Both the position numbers and the translations under genes were made by a program. DNA of 64,000 nt, taken from Cumulibacter manganitolerans. GTDB lineage: Bacteria; Actinomycetota; Actinomycetes; Mycobacteriales; Antricoccaceae. The notes beneath the pieces were generated by a model. That model had not been told where the DNA came from. It saw only the letters and a program-made list of their open reading frames with translations, and made no database searches. Positions 1 through 8,293 of the stretch are shown one piece after another (position 1 is the stretch's first letter; each line of letters opens with the position of its first letter). The stretch spans positions 22,487 through 86,486 of the forward strand of contig NZ_WBKP01000012.1 of NCBI RefSeq assembly GCF_009602465.1, in the 5' to 3' direction.

Positions 1-1
1 G

Positions 2-448
2 GTCGAGCGGCTGTGGCAGGCGGTGACCGACCCCGGCGAGCTGCGGCACTGGTTTCCCAGCCCGAACGTCGAGTACGACCCCCGCGAGGGCGGCCGGATC
101 TCGCTGACCGGCGATCCGTACGACCCCGAGGGCTCGGTGGGCACCGTCCTCATCTGGGACCCGCCGCACCGGTTCGCGTTCGAGTGGGGCGAGGACCAGC
201 TGCACCTGACGATCGCGCCGGACGGCGACGGCTGCCGGCTCGAGCTGCTCGATCTGCTCGCCACCCGCGGCGGCGCGGCCCGCAACGGCACCGGCTGGGA
301 CTTCTGCCTCGCCGGCCTGGGCCGCCACCTCGCCGGAACCGACGGGGACGACGGTGACTTCCTGCCGGTGCTGCAGCAGTACATCGACGCCGGGCTGCCC
401 GATGACGGCTGGCGCCCCGGCGACGGCACCCCGCCGCCTGGCACCTGA
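2..448 (+). CDS. SRPBCC (AHSA1-type) domain protein, 5' end outside window
   Basis: The reading frame is open from base 2, so the true start lies upstream of the window. The visible 148 residues contain the AHSA1-type signature LWQAVTDPGELRHWF followed by GGRISLTGDP and a PPHRFAFEW strand, typical of the START/Bet v1-like ligand-binding fold (activator of Hsp90 ATPase homologue family). These proteins bind small hydrophobic ligands and in actinobacteria often sit next to an ArsR-type repressor; no such partner is visible here because the upstream side is cut off. The C-terminus is rich in Gly, Pro and Asp. The physiological ligand is unknown. A second protein with this fold, fused to an ArsR domain, lies at 46494. 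Confidence 0.8.
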   Translation, partial: VERLWQAVTDPGELRHWFPSPNVEYDPREGGRISLTGDPYDPEGSVGTVLIWDPPHRFAFEWGEDQLHLTIAPDGDGCRLELLDLLATRGGAARNGTGWDFCLAGLGRHLAGTDGDDGDFLPVLQQYIDAGLPDDGWRPGDGTPPPGT

Positions 449-576
449 GCCGGTGGCACTCGACCCCACAGCGCCAGGGTCCGGTGGCAGCCCGAGCGGG
501 ATCCAGGGGCGGCGCGCGGCGGAACGGGCGCCGACCCGCGCCGGCGTACCGTCCCGAATGACGAGCGGAGGTCCGC

Positions 577-1257
577 ATGGCGACATTCATCCTGATCCCG
601 GGCGCCGGCGGCGCCGGCCTCGCCTACTGGGGCGACGTCGTCGCCGATCTGCGCCGGCGTGGGCATCTCGGGGTGCCGGTGGAGATCCAGGCGGACGACC
701 CGGCCCTCGGGCTCCCGGAGTACGCCGCGATCACCGATGCCGCGATCGGCACGCATCGCGACGTGGTGCTCGTGGCTCAGTCGATGGGCGGGTTCACCGC
801 TCCGATGGTCGCCCAGCGGGAGGCCGTGCGCCGCATCGTGCTGCTCAACGCGATGATCCCGCTGCCGGATGAGTCACCCGCCGACTGGTTCCAGACCACC
901 GGCGCCGAGGCCGCCCGCCGCGCCGCGAACGCGGCGGCCGGGCTCCCGGCCGAGCTGAGCATCGAGGAGCTGTTCCTGCACGATCTGCCGCCGCAGGCCG
1001 TGGCGGAGATGCGCGGCGCCGACCGCGAGCCGGCCGCCACCCCGTTCGGGCAGCCGTGCACGTTCGAGGCGTGGCCGGACGTGCCGATCCACGTGCTCGT
1101 CGCCGCCGAGGACCGGATGTTCCCGGCGACCTTCCAGCAGCGCATCGCGCGCGACCGGCTCGGCATCACGGCCGACTTCATGCCCGGCGGCCATCTGGTG
1201 GCGCGCAGCCGCCCCCACGAGCTGGTCGACCGGCTCGTCGGCTACCTCGACGCCTGA
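577..1257 (+). CDS. alpha/beta fold hydrolase
   Basis: A 226-residue protein with the compact alpha/beta hydrolase layout. The N-terminal FILIPGAGGAG strand-turn carries the oxyanion-hole region, the nucleophile elbow is AQSMGG (Ser about residue 69), an acidic residue follows VAAEDRMF, and a late His lies in MPGGH. The full catalytic triad is therefore plausible. The length matches small esterases of the salicylate esterase/EstC-like group with a short cap. GGAGG shortly before the ATG supports the start. It stands alone between the AHSA1-type gene and a convergent M4 peptidase gene. The substrate cannot be predicted; hydrolysis of a small ester is the most likely role. Confidence 0.85.
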   Translation: MATFILIPGAGGAGLAYWGDVVADLRRRGHLGVPVEIQADDPALGLPEYAAITDAAIGTHRDVVLVAQSMGGFTAPMVAQREAVRRIVLLNAMIPLPDESPADWFQTTGAEAARRAANAAAGLPAELSIEELFLHDLPPQAVAEMRGADREPAATPFGQPCTFEAWPDVPIHVLVAAEDRMFPATFQQRIARDRLGITADFMPGGHLVARSRPHELVDRLVGYLDA

Positions 1258-1315
1258 CCGCTCCGGGCCCGCGTGCCGGGCGCTTCCCGCCGGCCCGAAG
1301 GCTGAACCGCCTCGG

Positions 1316-2497
1316 CTAGGCCGGGCTCGGCGTCACGTCGACCTCCACCTCGCGCCAGGCCTTCTCGACCGCCCGGTACTGGGCGGACTCCGCGCCGTGC
1401 AGCGTCTGCGCCGCCGTGAGGGTGGCCGAGGCGAACCGGGCGAAGTCGGCGTCCTTCGGAAGGCCGCCCTCGAGGACGGCGTGGTACCAGATGGGCCCCG
1501 CTCCCTCCCACGAGGAGCCGCCGATGGCCGTCGCGGCCAGGTAGAACGCGCGATTGGGGATCCCGGAGTTGATGTGCACGCCGCCGTTGTCGTGCGCCTC
1601 GTCGTGCGGAAGATCGGCGTACCCGGACATCGAGGCCGGCTGCGGGTCCTTGCCCAGGTGCGGGTCGTCGTACGCGGTTCCGGGCGCCTTCATCGAGCGC
1701 AACGCGACGCCGTGCACCTTGGCGGTGAACAGCCCCTCGCCGATCAGCCAGTCGGCGTCATCGGCCTGCTGGCGCAGCACGCGTTGCTTGACCATCGAGC
1801 CGAAGCAGTCCGAGAGGGACTCGTTGAGCGCACCGGACTGCCCGACGTACGTGAACCCGGCGGTGTACTGGGTGAAGCCGTGGGTCAGCTCGTGCCCGAT
1901 GACGTCGACGGAGTTGGTGAACGACTGGAAGTACACGCCGTCGCCGTCGCCGAACACCATCTGCTCGCCGTCCCAGTAGGCGTTGTCGAAGTCGCGGTCG
2001 AAGTGCACGCTGGCGATCAGCGGCAGCCCGCGGCCGTCGAGGGAATCACGCCCGTACACATCGTGGAACAGCCGCCACGTCGCTCCCAGGCCGTCGTAGG
2101 CCTCGTCGGCCGATTCGTCACCGGAGGGCGCCGCGCCTTCCGCGCGTACCAAGTGCCCGGGCAGGTCGGTCTTCTGCAGGGCGTCGTACACCGACCGCCG
2201 AGGAGTCGCGGGCGGACGGGTCGCCGTGGCCGGCTCGCCGCCGGCTCGGGGGCGCTCGGGGCTCACCCGGCGCTGCGCGCGCTCCTGCAGGTCCGGCGGG
2301 ACGAGCCCGGCGGTCCGCGGCAGCCCGCGGCGGTCGGCCCGTGCGCCGCGGACCTCGCGGCGGCCGATCACCTCGATGCCGATCGCGAGGGTGCGCTGCG
2401 CCGCTCGGACGACCCGCTCGTCGTCCGACTCGGCCAGGCGCCGCAGGATGTGCGGCGGGATGATGCCGCAGACGTGCGGCGCCGGCGTGGTGTTCAT
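1316..2497 (-). CDS. M4 (thermolysin-family) metallopeptidase, protealysin-like
   Basis: A 393-residue zinc protease. The HELTH zinc motif lies at about residues 202-206 and the third ligand Glu in GALNESLSD at about 226; the later DNGGVHINSGIPNRAF segment carries the substrate-binding and catalytic His region of thermolysin-type enzymes. The N-terminus has no secretion signal but has the short PPHIL motif typical of the brief propeptide of protealysin-like M4 enzymes, which favours a self-processed, possibly non-secreted protease. I chose the ATG that gives MNTTPAPHVCGIIPP because this is the usual family start; an in-frame ATG lies five codons upstream. I see no adjacent gene that looks like a protealysin inhibitor. 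Confidence 0.9.
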   Translation of the reverse strand: MNTTPAPHVCGIIPPHILRRLAESDDERVVRAAQRTLAIGIEVIGRREVRGARADRRGLPRTAGLVPPDLQERAQRRVSPERPRAGGEPATATRPPATPRRSVYDALQKTDLPGHLVRAEGAAPSGDESADEAYDGLGATWRLFHDVYGRDSLDGRGLPLIASVHFDRDFDNAYWDGEQMVFGDGDGVYFQSFTNSVDVIGHELTHGFTQYTAGFTYVGQSGALNESLSDCFGSMVKQRVLRQQADDADWLIGEGLFTAKVHGVALRSMKAPGTAYDDPHLGKDPQPASMSGYADLPHDEAHDNGGVHINSGIPNRAFYLAATAIGGSSWEGAGPIWYHAVLEGGLPKDADFARFASATLTAAQTLHGAESAQYRAVEKAWREVEVDVTPSPA

Positions 2498-2557
2498 CGC
2501 CCCAGCATGCACCCCGTCACCGACACCTCGCGACGCCGCGAACCGCCGCCGCAGGCC

Positions 2558-4105
2558 TCAGACGCCGGGCTTGAGGTACGGCATCCAGGAGGCCACGCCG
2601 AGCTGGGCCTCCGCCGGGCGCAACGCCAGGTCGTCGCGGAGCGCCGTGAGCCGCCCGCGGATCTCCTCACCCGCGGTGGCGGCTCCGGCGGCGACGTGGT
2701 CCGGCGGGAAGCCGCGCGTCGCGAGCTCGGCGAGCGCACCGAGGGCGTGCAACCGGCTGACGATGAAGCCGACGTCGACGATGCGGCGCTGGCTGGGGCG
2801 ATCGGGCAGCGAGACGTCGAGCTCGGCGCCCAGCTTCGCGAGGTCGACGCCCTCCGGGTAGTCGGCGCGCAGCTGCGCCCCGAGGTCGCTGGTTCCGCGC
2901 TTGCGCATCTGGTCGGTGGTCTTCGCCCCGATCTGCGCGTAGAGCACGTCGTTGGAGCCCTCGAAGATCTGGAACGGTCGGGCGTCGACGACGCTGCGCC
3001 CGGCGATGTGGTCGGTGGCGTAGCCGCGGGCGCCGACCAGCTGCAGCAGCGACTGCGCGGCGTCGTGCATGTAGTCCGAGCACACCGTCTTGGCGGCGTT
3101 GGACGCGACGGCCGCCCGCGACAGGTCGACGTCCGCCGCGGCGTGCTCCGCGGCGTACAGGCTCAGCGCCGACACCAGCGCCAGCCGCCCCTGGATCCGC
3201 GCGACCCGCGCCTGCACCTGGTCGTAGCCGATCAGCGGCGAGCCGGAGACGGTGCGCTCGCGGGTGTGCCGCACGGCCTCGTCGGCGATCCGGCGCAGGA
3301 ACCCGATCGCCATGCCGGGGAACTGCATGCGGCTGTGGTGCAGCATGTCGAGCATCATCCGCAGGCCGCCGCGGCCACCGTCGAGCCGGTGATCGAGCGG
3401 CACCCGGACGTCGACCTTGTTGCGCCCGTACGGCAGGCCGTAGAGCCCCAGGTTCGGGTAGCGGCTGATGACCTCGATGCGCTGGTCGGCGTGGTCCTGC
3501 TCGCAGATGAACAGGTCGACGCCCTGGCTCAGGCCGCCGTCCTCGTTCATCGGGCGCGCCATGACCAGCCAGTAGTCGGCCCAGCCGGTGAGCCCGGCCC
3601 AGTGCTTGGTGCCCTGGATGGTGTAGCTCTGGCCGTCCTGGCGCCAGGCGGTCTGCATGGACAGCGCGTCGGTGCCGAAGTCCGGCTCGGTGATCATCAG
3701 CCCGCCCATCGCGTGGCCGGCGGCCATCCGCTTGAGCACGCGGCGTCCGACCTGCTCGTCGGCGTACTTCGCGACCGGCTGGATGAAGAGGGCGCCGTTG
3801 ATGCCCATCATCAGGCCGAGCGACATCGACTGGTAGGACATCACGTCGAGCATGCCCTGGATCGCGACCGGCGAGTCGCCGAAGCCGCCGTACTGGTCCG
3901 GGATGAACGCGGAGAGCGGCTTGGCGGCCATGATGTCCCGGAGCACGAACGGCGGCAGGCCGCGGTTGCTTTCCATGAAGTCGGCGTCGACACGGCCGCG
4001 CATCACGCGGTTCACCGTCTCGTCGAGGTTCGCGAGGAAGTCCGCGATCGCGCTGTCGCGCGCGGACGCGCTCGTGGTCAGGACTCGGTCGGCTGTCGCC
4101 GTCAT
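2558..4105 (-). CDS. acyl-CoA dehydrogenase family protein
   Basis: A 515-residue flavoprotein of the acyl-CoA dehydrogenase superfamily, expected to oxidise an acyl-CoA at the alpha-beta bond with FAD and pass electrons to ETF. Visible family features are the MITEPDFGTDAL FAD/substrate segment, the KHWAGLTGWADYW beta-domain motif, and FEGSNDVLYAQIG near the C-terminal catalytic Glu region. It is longer than the usual 380-residue enzymes, with an extra C-terminal helical domain as in several long FadE proteins. The ATG at 4105 has an AGGAG site six bases upstream, better than an in-frame ATG 39 bases further up. It is divergent from the methyltransferase at 4227, with a strong palindrome between them. 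Confidence 0.92.
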   Translation of the reverse strand: MTATADRVLTTSASARDSAIADFLANLDETVNRVMRGRVDADFMESNRGLPPFVLRDIMAAKPLSAFIPDQYGGFGDSPVAIQGMLDVMSYQSMSLGLMMGINGALFIQPVAKYADEQVGRRVLKRMAAGHAMGGLMITEPDFGTDALSMQTAWRQDGQSYTIQGTKHWAGLTGWADYWLVMARPMNEDGGLSQGVDLFICEQDHADQRIEVISRYPNLGLYGLPYGRNKVDVRVPLDHRLDGGRGGLRMMLDMLHHSRMQFPGMAIGFLRRIADEAVRHTRERTVSGSPLIGYDQVQARVARIQGRLALVSALSLYAAEHAAADVDLSRAAVASNAAKTVCSDYMHDAAQSLLQLVGARGYATDHIAGRSVVDARPFQIFEGSNDVLYAQIGAKTTDQMRKRGTSDLGAQLRADYPEGVDLAKLGAELDVSLPDRPSQRRIVDVGFIVSRLHALGALAELATRGFPPDHVAAGAATAGEEIRGRLTALRDDLALRPAEAQLGVASWMPYLKPGV

Positions 4106-4143
4106 CGCACTCCTAGGGGGTTTGGGAAGCTCGGGGCTCGGCA

Positions 4144-4171
4144 TAACCTACGGTACCGTAGCCGTAGGTTA
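4144..4171. promoter_or_regulatory. palindromic operator candidate between divergent genes
   Basis: Perfect 10-bp arms TAACCTACGG and CCGTAGGTTA flank an 8-bp spacer. Inside them lies a second perfect 14-bp palindrome, CTACGGTACCGTAG (4148-4161), so three CCGTA half-sites are arranged in a row. It sits 38 bp upstream of the acyl-CoA dehydrogenase start and 55 bp upstream of the methyltransferase start. TetR-family repressors of lipid genes commonly bind this kind of site; no TetR gene is visible in the window, so the cognate regulator is unknown. Confidence 0.75.
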
Positions 4172-4226
4172 CGGTGTCGTAAGTGTGATCCTGGTGATCA
4201 AGTCGCCCCCCGCGCATACTGAGCGC

Positions 4227-5030
4227 ATGTCCGCCGACGACGTGTTCGCGGGATCCATCCCGCAGCTGTACGACTCGGTCCTCGTGCCGATGGTGTTCCT
4301 GGACTATGCCGAGGAAGTGGCGCGCGCCGCGAGCGCCGGCGAACCGCGTGACGTGCTGGAGACCGCGGCCGGGACGGGCGTGCTGACCCGCACGATCCAC
4401 CGGGTGCTGCCCCAGGCGAGGATCACCGCCACCGACCTCAACCCCGCGATGCTCGCCCGCGCCGCGGAGAGGCTGCCGGAGTCCGACCGGGTGCGCTGGC
4501 GGCCGGCCAACGCCCAGTCGTTGCCGTTCGACGACAGGTCCTTCGACGCGGTGCTGTGCCAGTTCGGCGCGATGTTCTTCCCCGACCGCCCTGGCGCCTA
4601 CGCCGAGGTCCGCCGGGTCCTGCGGCCGGGCGGCCGGTTCGTCACGGCGACCTGGGGCGCTCTGGAGGACAACGAGGTGGCGCTCGTCGTCGAGGATGCG
4701 CTGCGCGAGCTGTACCCGGACGACCCGCCGGTGTTCTTCCGCCGGGTCCCGTTCGGCTACACCGATGCCGGGCTGATCCGGCACGAGCTGGAGGGCGCCG
4801 GGCTGCGGGACGTCGAGGTCCGGGAGGTGCGCTACCGCAACGCCCCGGCGTCCGCCCGCGAGATCGCGCTCGCGCACTGCCAGGGCACGCCGATGGCCAA
4901 CGTGCTCGCCGAGCGGGGGCTGTCCCTTCCCCAGGTCACCGACGCGGTCACCGCGCTGCTGGAGCAGCGGCTGGGTACCGCGCCGTACGAGGGCCGGATC
5001 CTGGCCAACATCGCGACGGCCACCGCCTGA
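4227..5030 (+). CDS. class I SAM-dependent methyltransferase
   Basis: A 267-residue methyltransferase with the Rossmann SAM-binding fold. Motif I is LETAAGTGVLTR (residues about 44-55), the acidic residue closing strand 2 is in ITATDLNPAM, then ANAQSLPFDDRSFDAVLCQFG covers motifs II-III and [12 protein letters not shown] is the Methyltransf_11/UbiE-type signature. Such enzymes methylate small molecules, lipids or quinone precursors; the substrate is not evident. The ATG at 4227 is the last Met before the conserved fold; the frame is open further upstream through the operator region, but those starts would overlap the divergent acyl-CoA dehydrogenase gene. Shared control through the intervening palindrome is likely. 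Confidence 0.85.
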   Translation: MSADDVFAGSIPQLYDSVLVPMVFLDYAEEVARAASAGEPRDVLETAAGTGVLTRTIHRVLPQARITATDLNPAMLARAAERLPESDRVRWRPANAQSLPFDDRSFDAVLCQFGAMFFPDRPGAYAEVRRVLRPGGRFVTATWGALEDNEVALVVEDALRELYPDDPPVFFRRVPFGYTDAGLIRHELEGAGLRDVEVREVRYRNAPASAREIALAHCQGTPMANVLAERGLSLPQVTDAVTALLEQRLGTAPYEGRILANIATATA

Positions 5031-5050
5031 CCCGCCCCCGCGACGACACT

Positions 5051-5105
5051 CTGCGGGGCAGCGGCACACGCTAGCGCCCCGATACCGTCACCGGCTGCCC
5101 CGCAG
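5051..5105. repeat. palindromic intergenic repeat, family A copy 1
   Basis: Perfect 12-bp arms CTGCGGGGCAGC (5051-5062) and GCTGCCCCGCAG (5094-5105) enclose a loop containing GCCCCGATACCGTCACC. The same arm sequence and CCCGAT-type loop recur at 6310-6364 and 8216-8276. It lies in the 114-bp gap between two genes on the + strand. No T-tract follows, so it is not a typical intrinsic terminator. Confidence 0.8.
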
Positions 5106-5144
5106 AAGGGCTCGGCTGTCGGTGCGGACGGCGATACTGCAGGC

Positions 5145-6323
5145 ATGCTCTTCAGCGACGAGGCCCGGCGGGCACGGCTGGCCCGCCGGCACGCGATCCA
5201 CCCGCGGCATCGGCTCGGCTCCCCGGCGGCGGTCGCCGATGCGCTGGGCGCCCTGCACGCCACCGAGGCGCACGCCGTCCATCTCGCCGTCGCCGCCCGC
5301 ACCGACGGCGTGTCCGCCGCGGACGTCGATCGCGCGCTGTACGTCGAGCGCAGCCTGGTCAAGCAGCTGGCGATGCGCCGCACGCTGTTCGCGTTCCCGC
5401 GCGACCTGCTGCCGGCGACGCTCGGCAGCGCCTCCGCCCGCGTCGCGGCCCAGCAGCGCGTGCTGATCGCGAAGGACGTCCAGAAGCACGGCGTCACCGA
5501 CGACGGCCCGGCGTGGGTCGAGCGGGCGTGCGCCGCCGTCCTCGCCCGGCTCGCCGACGGCGAGGCGCTGACCGCCCGGGAGCTGCGCGAGCAGCTGCCC
5601 GAGCTCGACGGGCGTTCGGTGGCGGGAGCCCGGAAGTGGGACGTGTCGACGCCGTTCGCGCCGCGCGTGCTGACCCTCCTCGGCGCCGAGGGCCGCATCG
5701 TCCGCGGCGAGAACGACGGCCACTGGCGCACCTCCCGGCCGCGCTGGATGCTGACCGAGAGCTGGCTGGGCGAGCGTCCGGAACCGCTGGACGAACGCTG
5801 CGGCTACGCCGAGCTGGTACGCCGGTGGCTGGGCGCCTTCGGCCCCGGGACGGAGGCCGACCTGGCGTGGTGGCTCGGCGCGACGAAGGCCGCCGTCCGC
5901 GCCGCGCTCGCGGACGTCGCAGCCCAGACCGTCGAGCTGGAATCCGGCGCCACCGGCTACGTCCTGCCCGGGGACGACCAGCCCGACGAGCCGGACGGCG
6001 GCTGGGCGGCGCTGCTGCCGGTACTCGACCCGAGCACCATGGGCTGGAAGGTGCGCGACTTCTACCTGCCGCCGGCGTACGTCCCGGAGCTCTTCGACGG
6101 CAACGGCAACGCCGGCTCGACCGCCTGGCTCGACGGGCGCGTGGTGGGCTGCTGGGTGCAGGACGACGCGGGCCGCGTCCAGGTCGTCCCCGTCGAGCCG
6201 ATCCCCGCCGCGGGCCGCCGGCTGCTCGAGGCCGAGGCCGAACGGCTCACCGCCTTCCTGGACGGCGTCGTCATCCGAAACATCTACAAGTCCCCGCTGA
6301 CGCTGCGTTCCGCGGTGCAGTAG
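5145..6323 (+). CDS. winged helix DNA-binding domain-containing protein (HTH_42 / AlkZ-like)
   Basis: A 392-residue protein of the winged-helix family formerly called DUF1006 (HTH_42). Visible features are ALGALHATEAHAVHLAV near the N-terminus, the MRRTLFAFPRDLL segment, and the later ELVRRWLGAFGPGTEADLAWWLG wing/helix repeat followed by a C-terminal beta-rich VIRNIYKSPLTL end. Family members include the DNA glycosylases AlkZ and YcaQ/AlkX that unhook interstrand crosslinks, but many actinobacterial paralogues are uncharacterised, so a DNA-repair role is only an inference. The characteristic catalytic QxQ or QxD motif was not located with confidence. Its stop codon lies within repeat A3. Confidence 0.8.
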   Translation: MLFSDEARRARLARRHAIHPRHRLGSPAAVADALGALHATEAHAVHLAVAARTDGVSAADVDRALYVERSLVKQLAMRRTLFAFPRDLLPATLGSASARVAAQQRVLIAKDVQKHGVTDDGPAWVERACAAVLARLADGEALTARELREQLPELDGRSVAGARKWDVSTPFAPRVLTLLGAEGRIVRGENDGHWRTSRPRWMLTESWLGERPEPLDERCGYAELVRRWLGAFGPGTEADLAWWLGATKAAVRAALADVAAQTVELESGATGYVLPGDDQPDEPDGGWAALLPVLDPSTMGWKVRDFYLPPAYVPELFDGNGNAGSTAWLDGRVVGCWVQDDAGRVQVVPVEPIPAAGRRLLEAEAERLTAFLDGVVIRNIYKSPLTLRSAVQ

Positions 6324-6364
6324 CGCACGCTATCCGCGCCCGATCGTGCACCACTGCCCCGCAG
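6310..6364. repeat. palindromic intergenic repeat, family A copy 2 (diverged)
   Basis: The right arm CTGCCCCGCAG (6354-6364) is identical to the other copies; the left arm CCGCGGTGCAG (6310-6320) has two changes and forms the last coding bases before the TAG stop of the winged-helix gene. The inner stem GCACG/CGTGC differs in sequence from GGTGACG/CGTCACC of the third copy but still pairs, and the CCCGAT loop motif is shared. Confidence 0.65.
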
Positions 6365-6416
6365 ATCACCACACGGCGACGTTGCGCCGACCGCGCGGAG
6401 TGGGAAGATGTGTGGC

Positions 6417-7340
6417 ATGCCTGTCAACATCCCTCGTGATCTCCCCGCGCGCGCCACGCTCGAGGCGGAGAACATCTTCGTGATGTCCGATGAGCAGGCC
6501 AGCCATCAGGACATCCGACCGCTGAAGATCGCGATCCTCAACCTGATGCCCCTCAAGATCGCCACCGAGACGCAGTTGCTGCGGATGCTCGGCAGCACCC
6601 CGCTGCAGGTGGAGGTCACCCTGCTGCACATGGCGACCCACGAGTCCCGCAACACCTCGCCGGCGCACCTCGACGCGTTCTACGCGACCTGGGAGGACGT
6701 CCAGGACGAGTACTTCGACGGACTGATCATCACCGGCGCGCCCATCGAGAAGCTGCCCTTCGAGGACGTCGGCTACTGGCCGGAGATGACGCAGATCCTC
6801 GACTGGAGCCGCGACCACGTCTTCTCGACCATGCACGTCTGCTGGGGAGCGCAGGCGGCGCTGTACCACCACTACGGCGTCGGCAAGCACGAGCTGCCGG
6901 AGAAGATCTTCGGGGTCTTCGACCACGAGGTGCTCAAGCCGCGCGCGAAGCTGCTCAGCGGGTTCGACGAGCGGTTCGTCGCGCCGCACTCGCGGCACAC
7001 CGACGTCCGGGCGGACGAGATCGAGGCCACCGGCAAGATCGAGCTGCTGGCGATCAGCGAGGAGGCCGGCGTCTTCCTGGCCGCCACGCCCGACTGCCGG
7101 CAGGTGTTCGTCACCGGGCATCCGGAGTACGACAGCGACACGCTCGACCTGGAGTACCGGCGCGACCTCGCCAGCGGCCAGCAGATCGCGGTGCCCAAGC
7201 ACTACTTCCCGAACGACGACCCCTCGCAGAAGCCGGTCATCCGGTGGCGAGGGCACGGCTTCCTGCTGTACGCCAACTGGCTGAACTACTGCGTGTACCA
7301 GGAGACGCCGTTCGACCGCAGGGCGATGCGCCGCGACTGA
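6417..7340 (+). CDS. metA: homoserine O-acetyltransferase (MetA-type)
   Basis: A 307-residue enzyme that activates L-homoserine by O-acylation, the first committed step of methionine synthesis. It aligns with E. coli MetA end to end without large gaps: [46 protein letters not shown] with nucleophile Cys142, PHSRHTD, and VTGHPEYD with the catalytic His. Residue 111 is Glu, where E. coli has Gly; in this family Glu111 favours acetyl-CoA over succinyl-CoA, so the predicted product is O-acetylhomoserine. I chose MPVNIP at 6417, matching the family start; an in-frame ATG nine bases upstream is less likely because the GGAAG site touches it. It stands alone downstream of repeat A copy 2. Confidence 0.93.
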   Translation: MPVNIPRDLPARATLEAENIFVMSDEQASHQDIRPLKIAILNLMPLKIATETQLLRMLGSTPLQVEVTLLHMATHESRNTSPAHLDAFYATWEDVQDEYFDGLIITGAPIEKLPFEDVGYWPEMTQILDWSRDHVFSTMHVCWGAQAALYHHYGVGKHELPEKIFGVFDHEVLKPRAKLLSGFDERFVAPHSRHTDVRADEIEATGKIELLAISEEAGVFLAATPDCRQVFVTGHPEYDSDTLDLEYRRDLASGQQIAVPKHYFPNDDPSQKPVIRWRGHGFLLYANWLNYCVYQETPFDRRAMRRD

Positions 7341-7389
7341 GCCGCGCCCACGCGACCCGGATCCACCGACCGAGAGGACACCCTCAGCG

Positions 7390-8184
7390 ATGACCGACCC
7401 GACCGCGGCCCCGGCGAGCTACGCCTCCCTGTTCGACCTGACCGGCAAGCGCGCGATGGTGGTCGGGGGCGCGTCGGGCATCGGCCGCGAGGTCGCCCGG
7501 GGGCTGGCCGACCACCACGCCCAGGTCGTCGTCGCCGATCGCAACCTCGACGGCGCGCGGGAGACCGCGGCGCTGCTCGCCGACGGCACGGCCATCGAGC
7601 TCGACGTCCTGGACGTCACGCAGATCGACCGGGCGGCCGCCGAGCACCCCGACCTCGACGTGCTGGTCTTCACGGCCGCGACCAACGTGCGCAAGCGGGT
7701 CGTCGACTACTCGCCCGAGGAGCTGGACCGGGTCATCGACCTCAACCTCAAGGCGTCCTTCCACCTGGTCCGGGCGTTCGGGTCGGCGATGGCCCGGCGC
7801 CCGAACGGCGGCTCGATCATCGGCTTCTCGTCGATCCGGGCGGTGGCCGTCGAGCCCGGGCAGTCGGTGTACGCCGCCACCAAGGCCGGCGTCATCCAGC
7901 TGCTGCGCACCGCGGCGGCCGAGCTGGGCCCGCAGCGGGTGCGCTGCAACGCCATCGCCCCCGGCGTGGTCACCACCGCGCTGACCCAGCAGATCCGCGA
8001 CGACAAGGCGTGGAACGACGCGTACGCGCAGAAGTCCGCGCTCGGCCGCTGGGCGGCGCCGCACGAGATGGTCGGCGCGGCGGTCTACCTCGCCAGCGAC
8101 GCCGCGAGCTTCGTGACCGGCTCGGTGCTGTTCGTCGACGGCGGCTGGACCGCGATCGACGGCCGGTTCGAGCCACCCAACTAG
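7390..8184 (+). CDS. SDR family NAD(P)-dependent oxidoreductase
   Basis: A 264-residue classical short-chain dehydrogenase/reductase. GGASGIG (residues 26-32) is the dinucleotide-binding turn; the acidic residue after strand 2 (VVADRN) suggests NAD(H) preference; the NAG motif is replaced by AATN; the catalytic Ser is in IGFSSIRA and the Tyr-Lys pair in VYAATKAG. The FVTGSVLFVDGGW end is typical of FabG-like members. The AGAGGA site upstream of the ATG is somewhat distant but is the only one. It follows metA by 49 bp on the same strand and could be co-transcribed, though no functional link is evident. The substrate is unknown. Confidence 0.88.
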   Translation: MTDPTAAPASYASLFDLTGKRAMVVGGASGIGREVARGLADHHAQVVVADRNLDGARETAALLADGTAIELDVLDVTQIDRAAAEHPDLDVLVFTAATNVRKRVVDYSPEELDRVIDLNLKASFHLVRAFGSAMARRPNGGSIIGFSSIRAVAVEPGQSVYAATKAGVIQLLRTAAAELGPQRVRCNAIAPGVVTTALTQQIRDDKAWNDAYAQKSALGRWAAPHEMVGAAVYLASDAASFVTGSVLFVDGGWTAIDGRFEPPN

Positions 8185-8215
8185 CCCCTCACCGACGTCC
8201 ACCCGCCCGCCGGCG

Positions 8216-8276
8216 GATCTGCGGGGCAGCCGGTGACGCTCGCCGCCCGATATCGTCACCCGCAGCCCCGCAGATC
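8216..8276. repeat. palindromic intergenic repeat, family A copy 3 (best paired)
   Basis: Outer arms GATCTGCGGGG (8216-8226) and CCCCGCAGATC (8266-8276) are perfect. An inner stem GGTGACG/CGTCACC encloses a loop with the shared CGCCCGATAT motif. The element ends three bases before the GGAGAGGA ribosome-binding site of the GNAT gene, so if transcribed it would form a hairpin in that mRNA leader. Confidence 0.8.
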
Positions 8277-8293
8277 GTCGGAGAGGACGTGCC

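Noticed and set aside
1397..4222. 941-codon open frame on the + strand
   Set aside because: It runs antisense to the M4 peptidase and acyl-CoA dehydrogenase genes, is made of Arg/Gly/Val-rich sequence without any family motif, and results from the GC-rich codon bias of the real genes.
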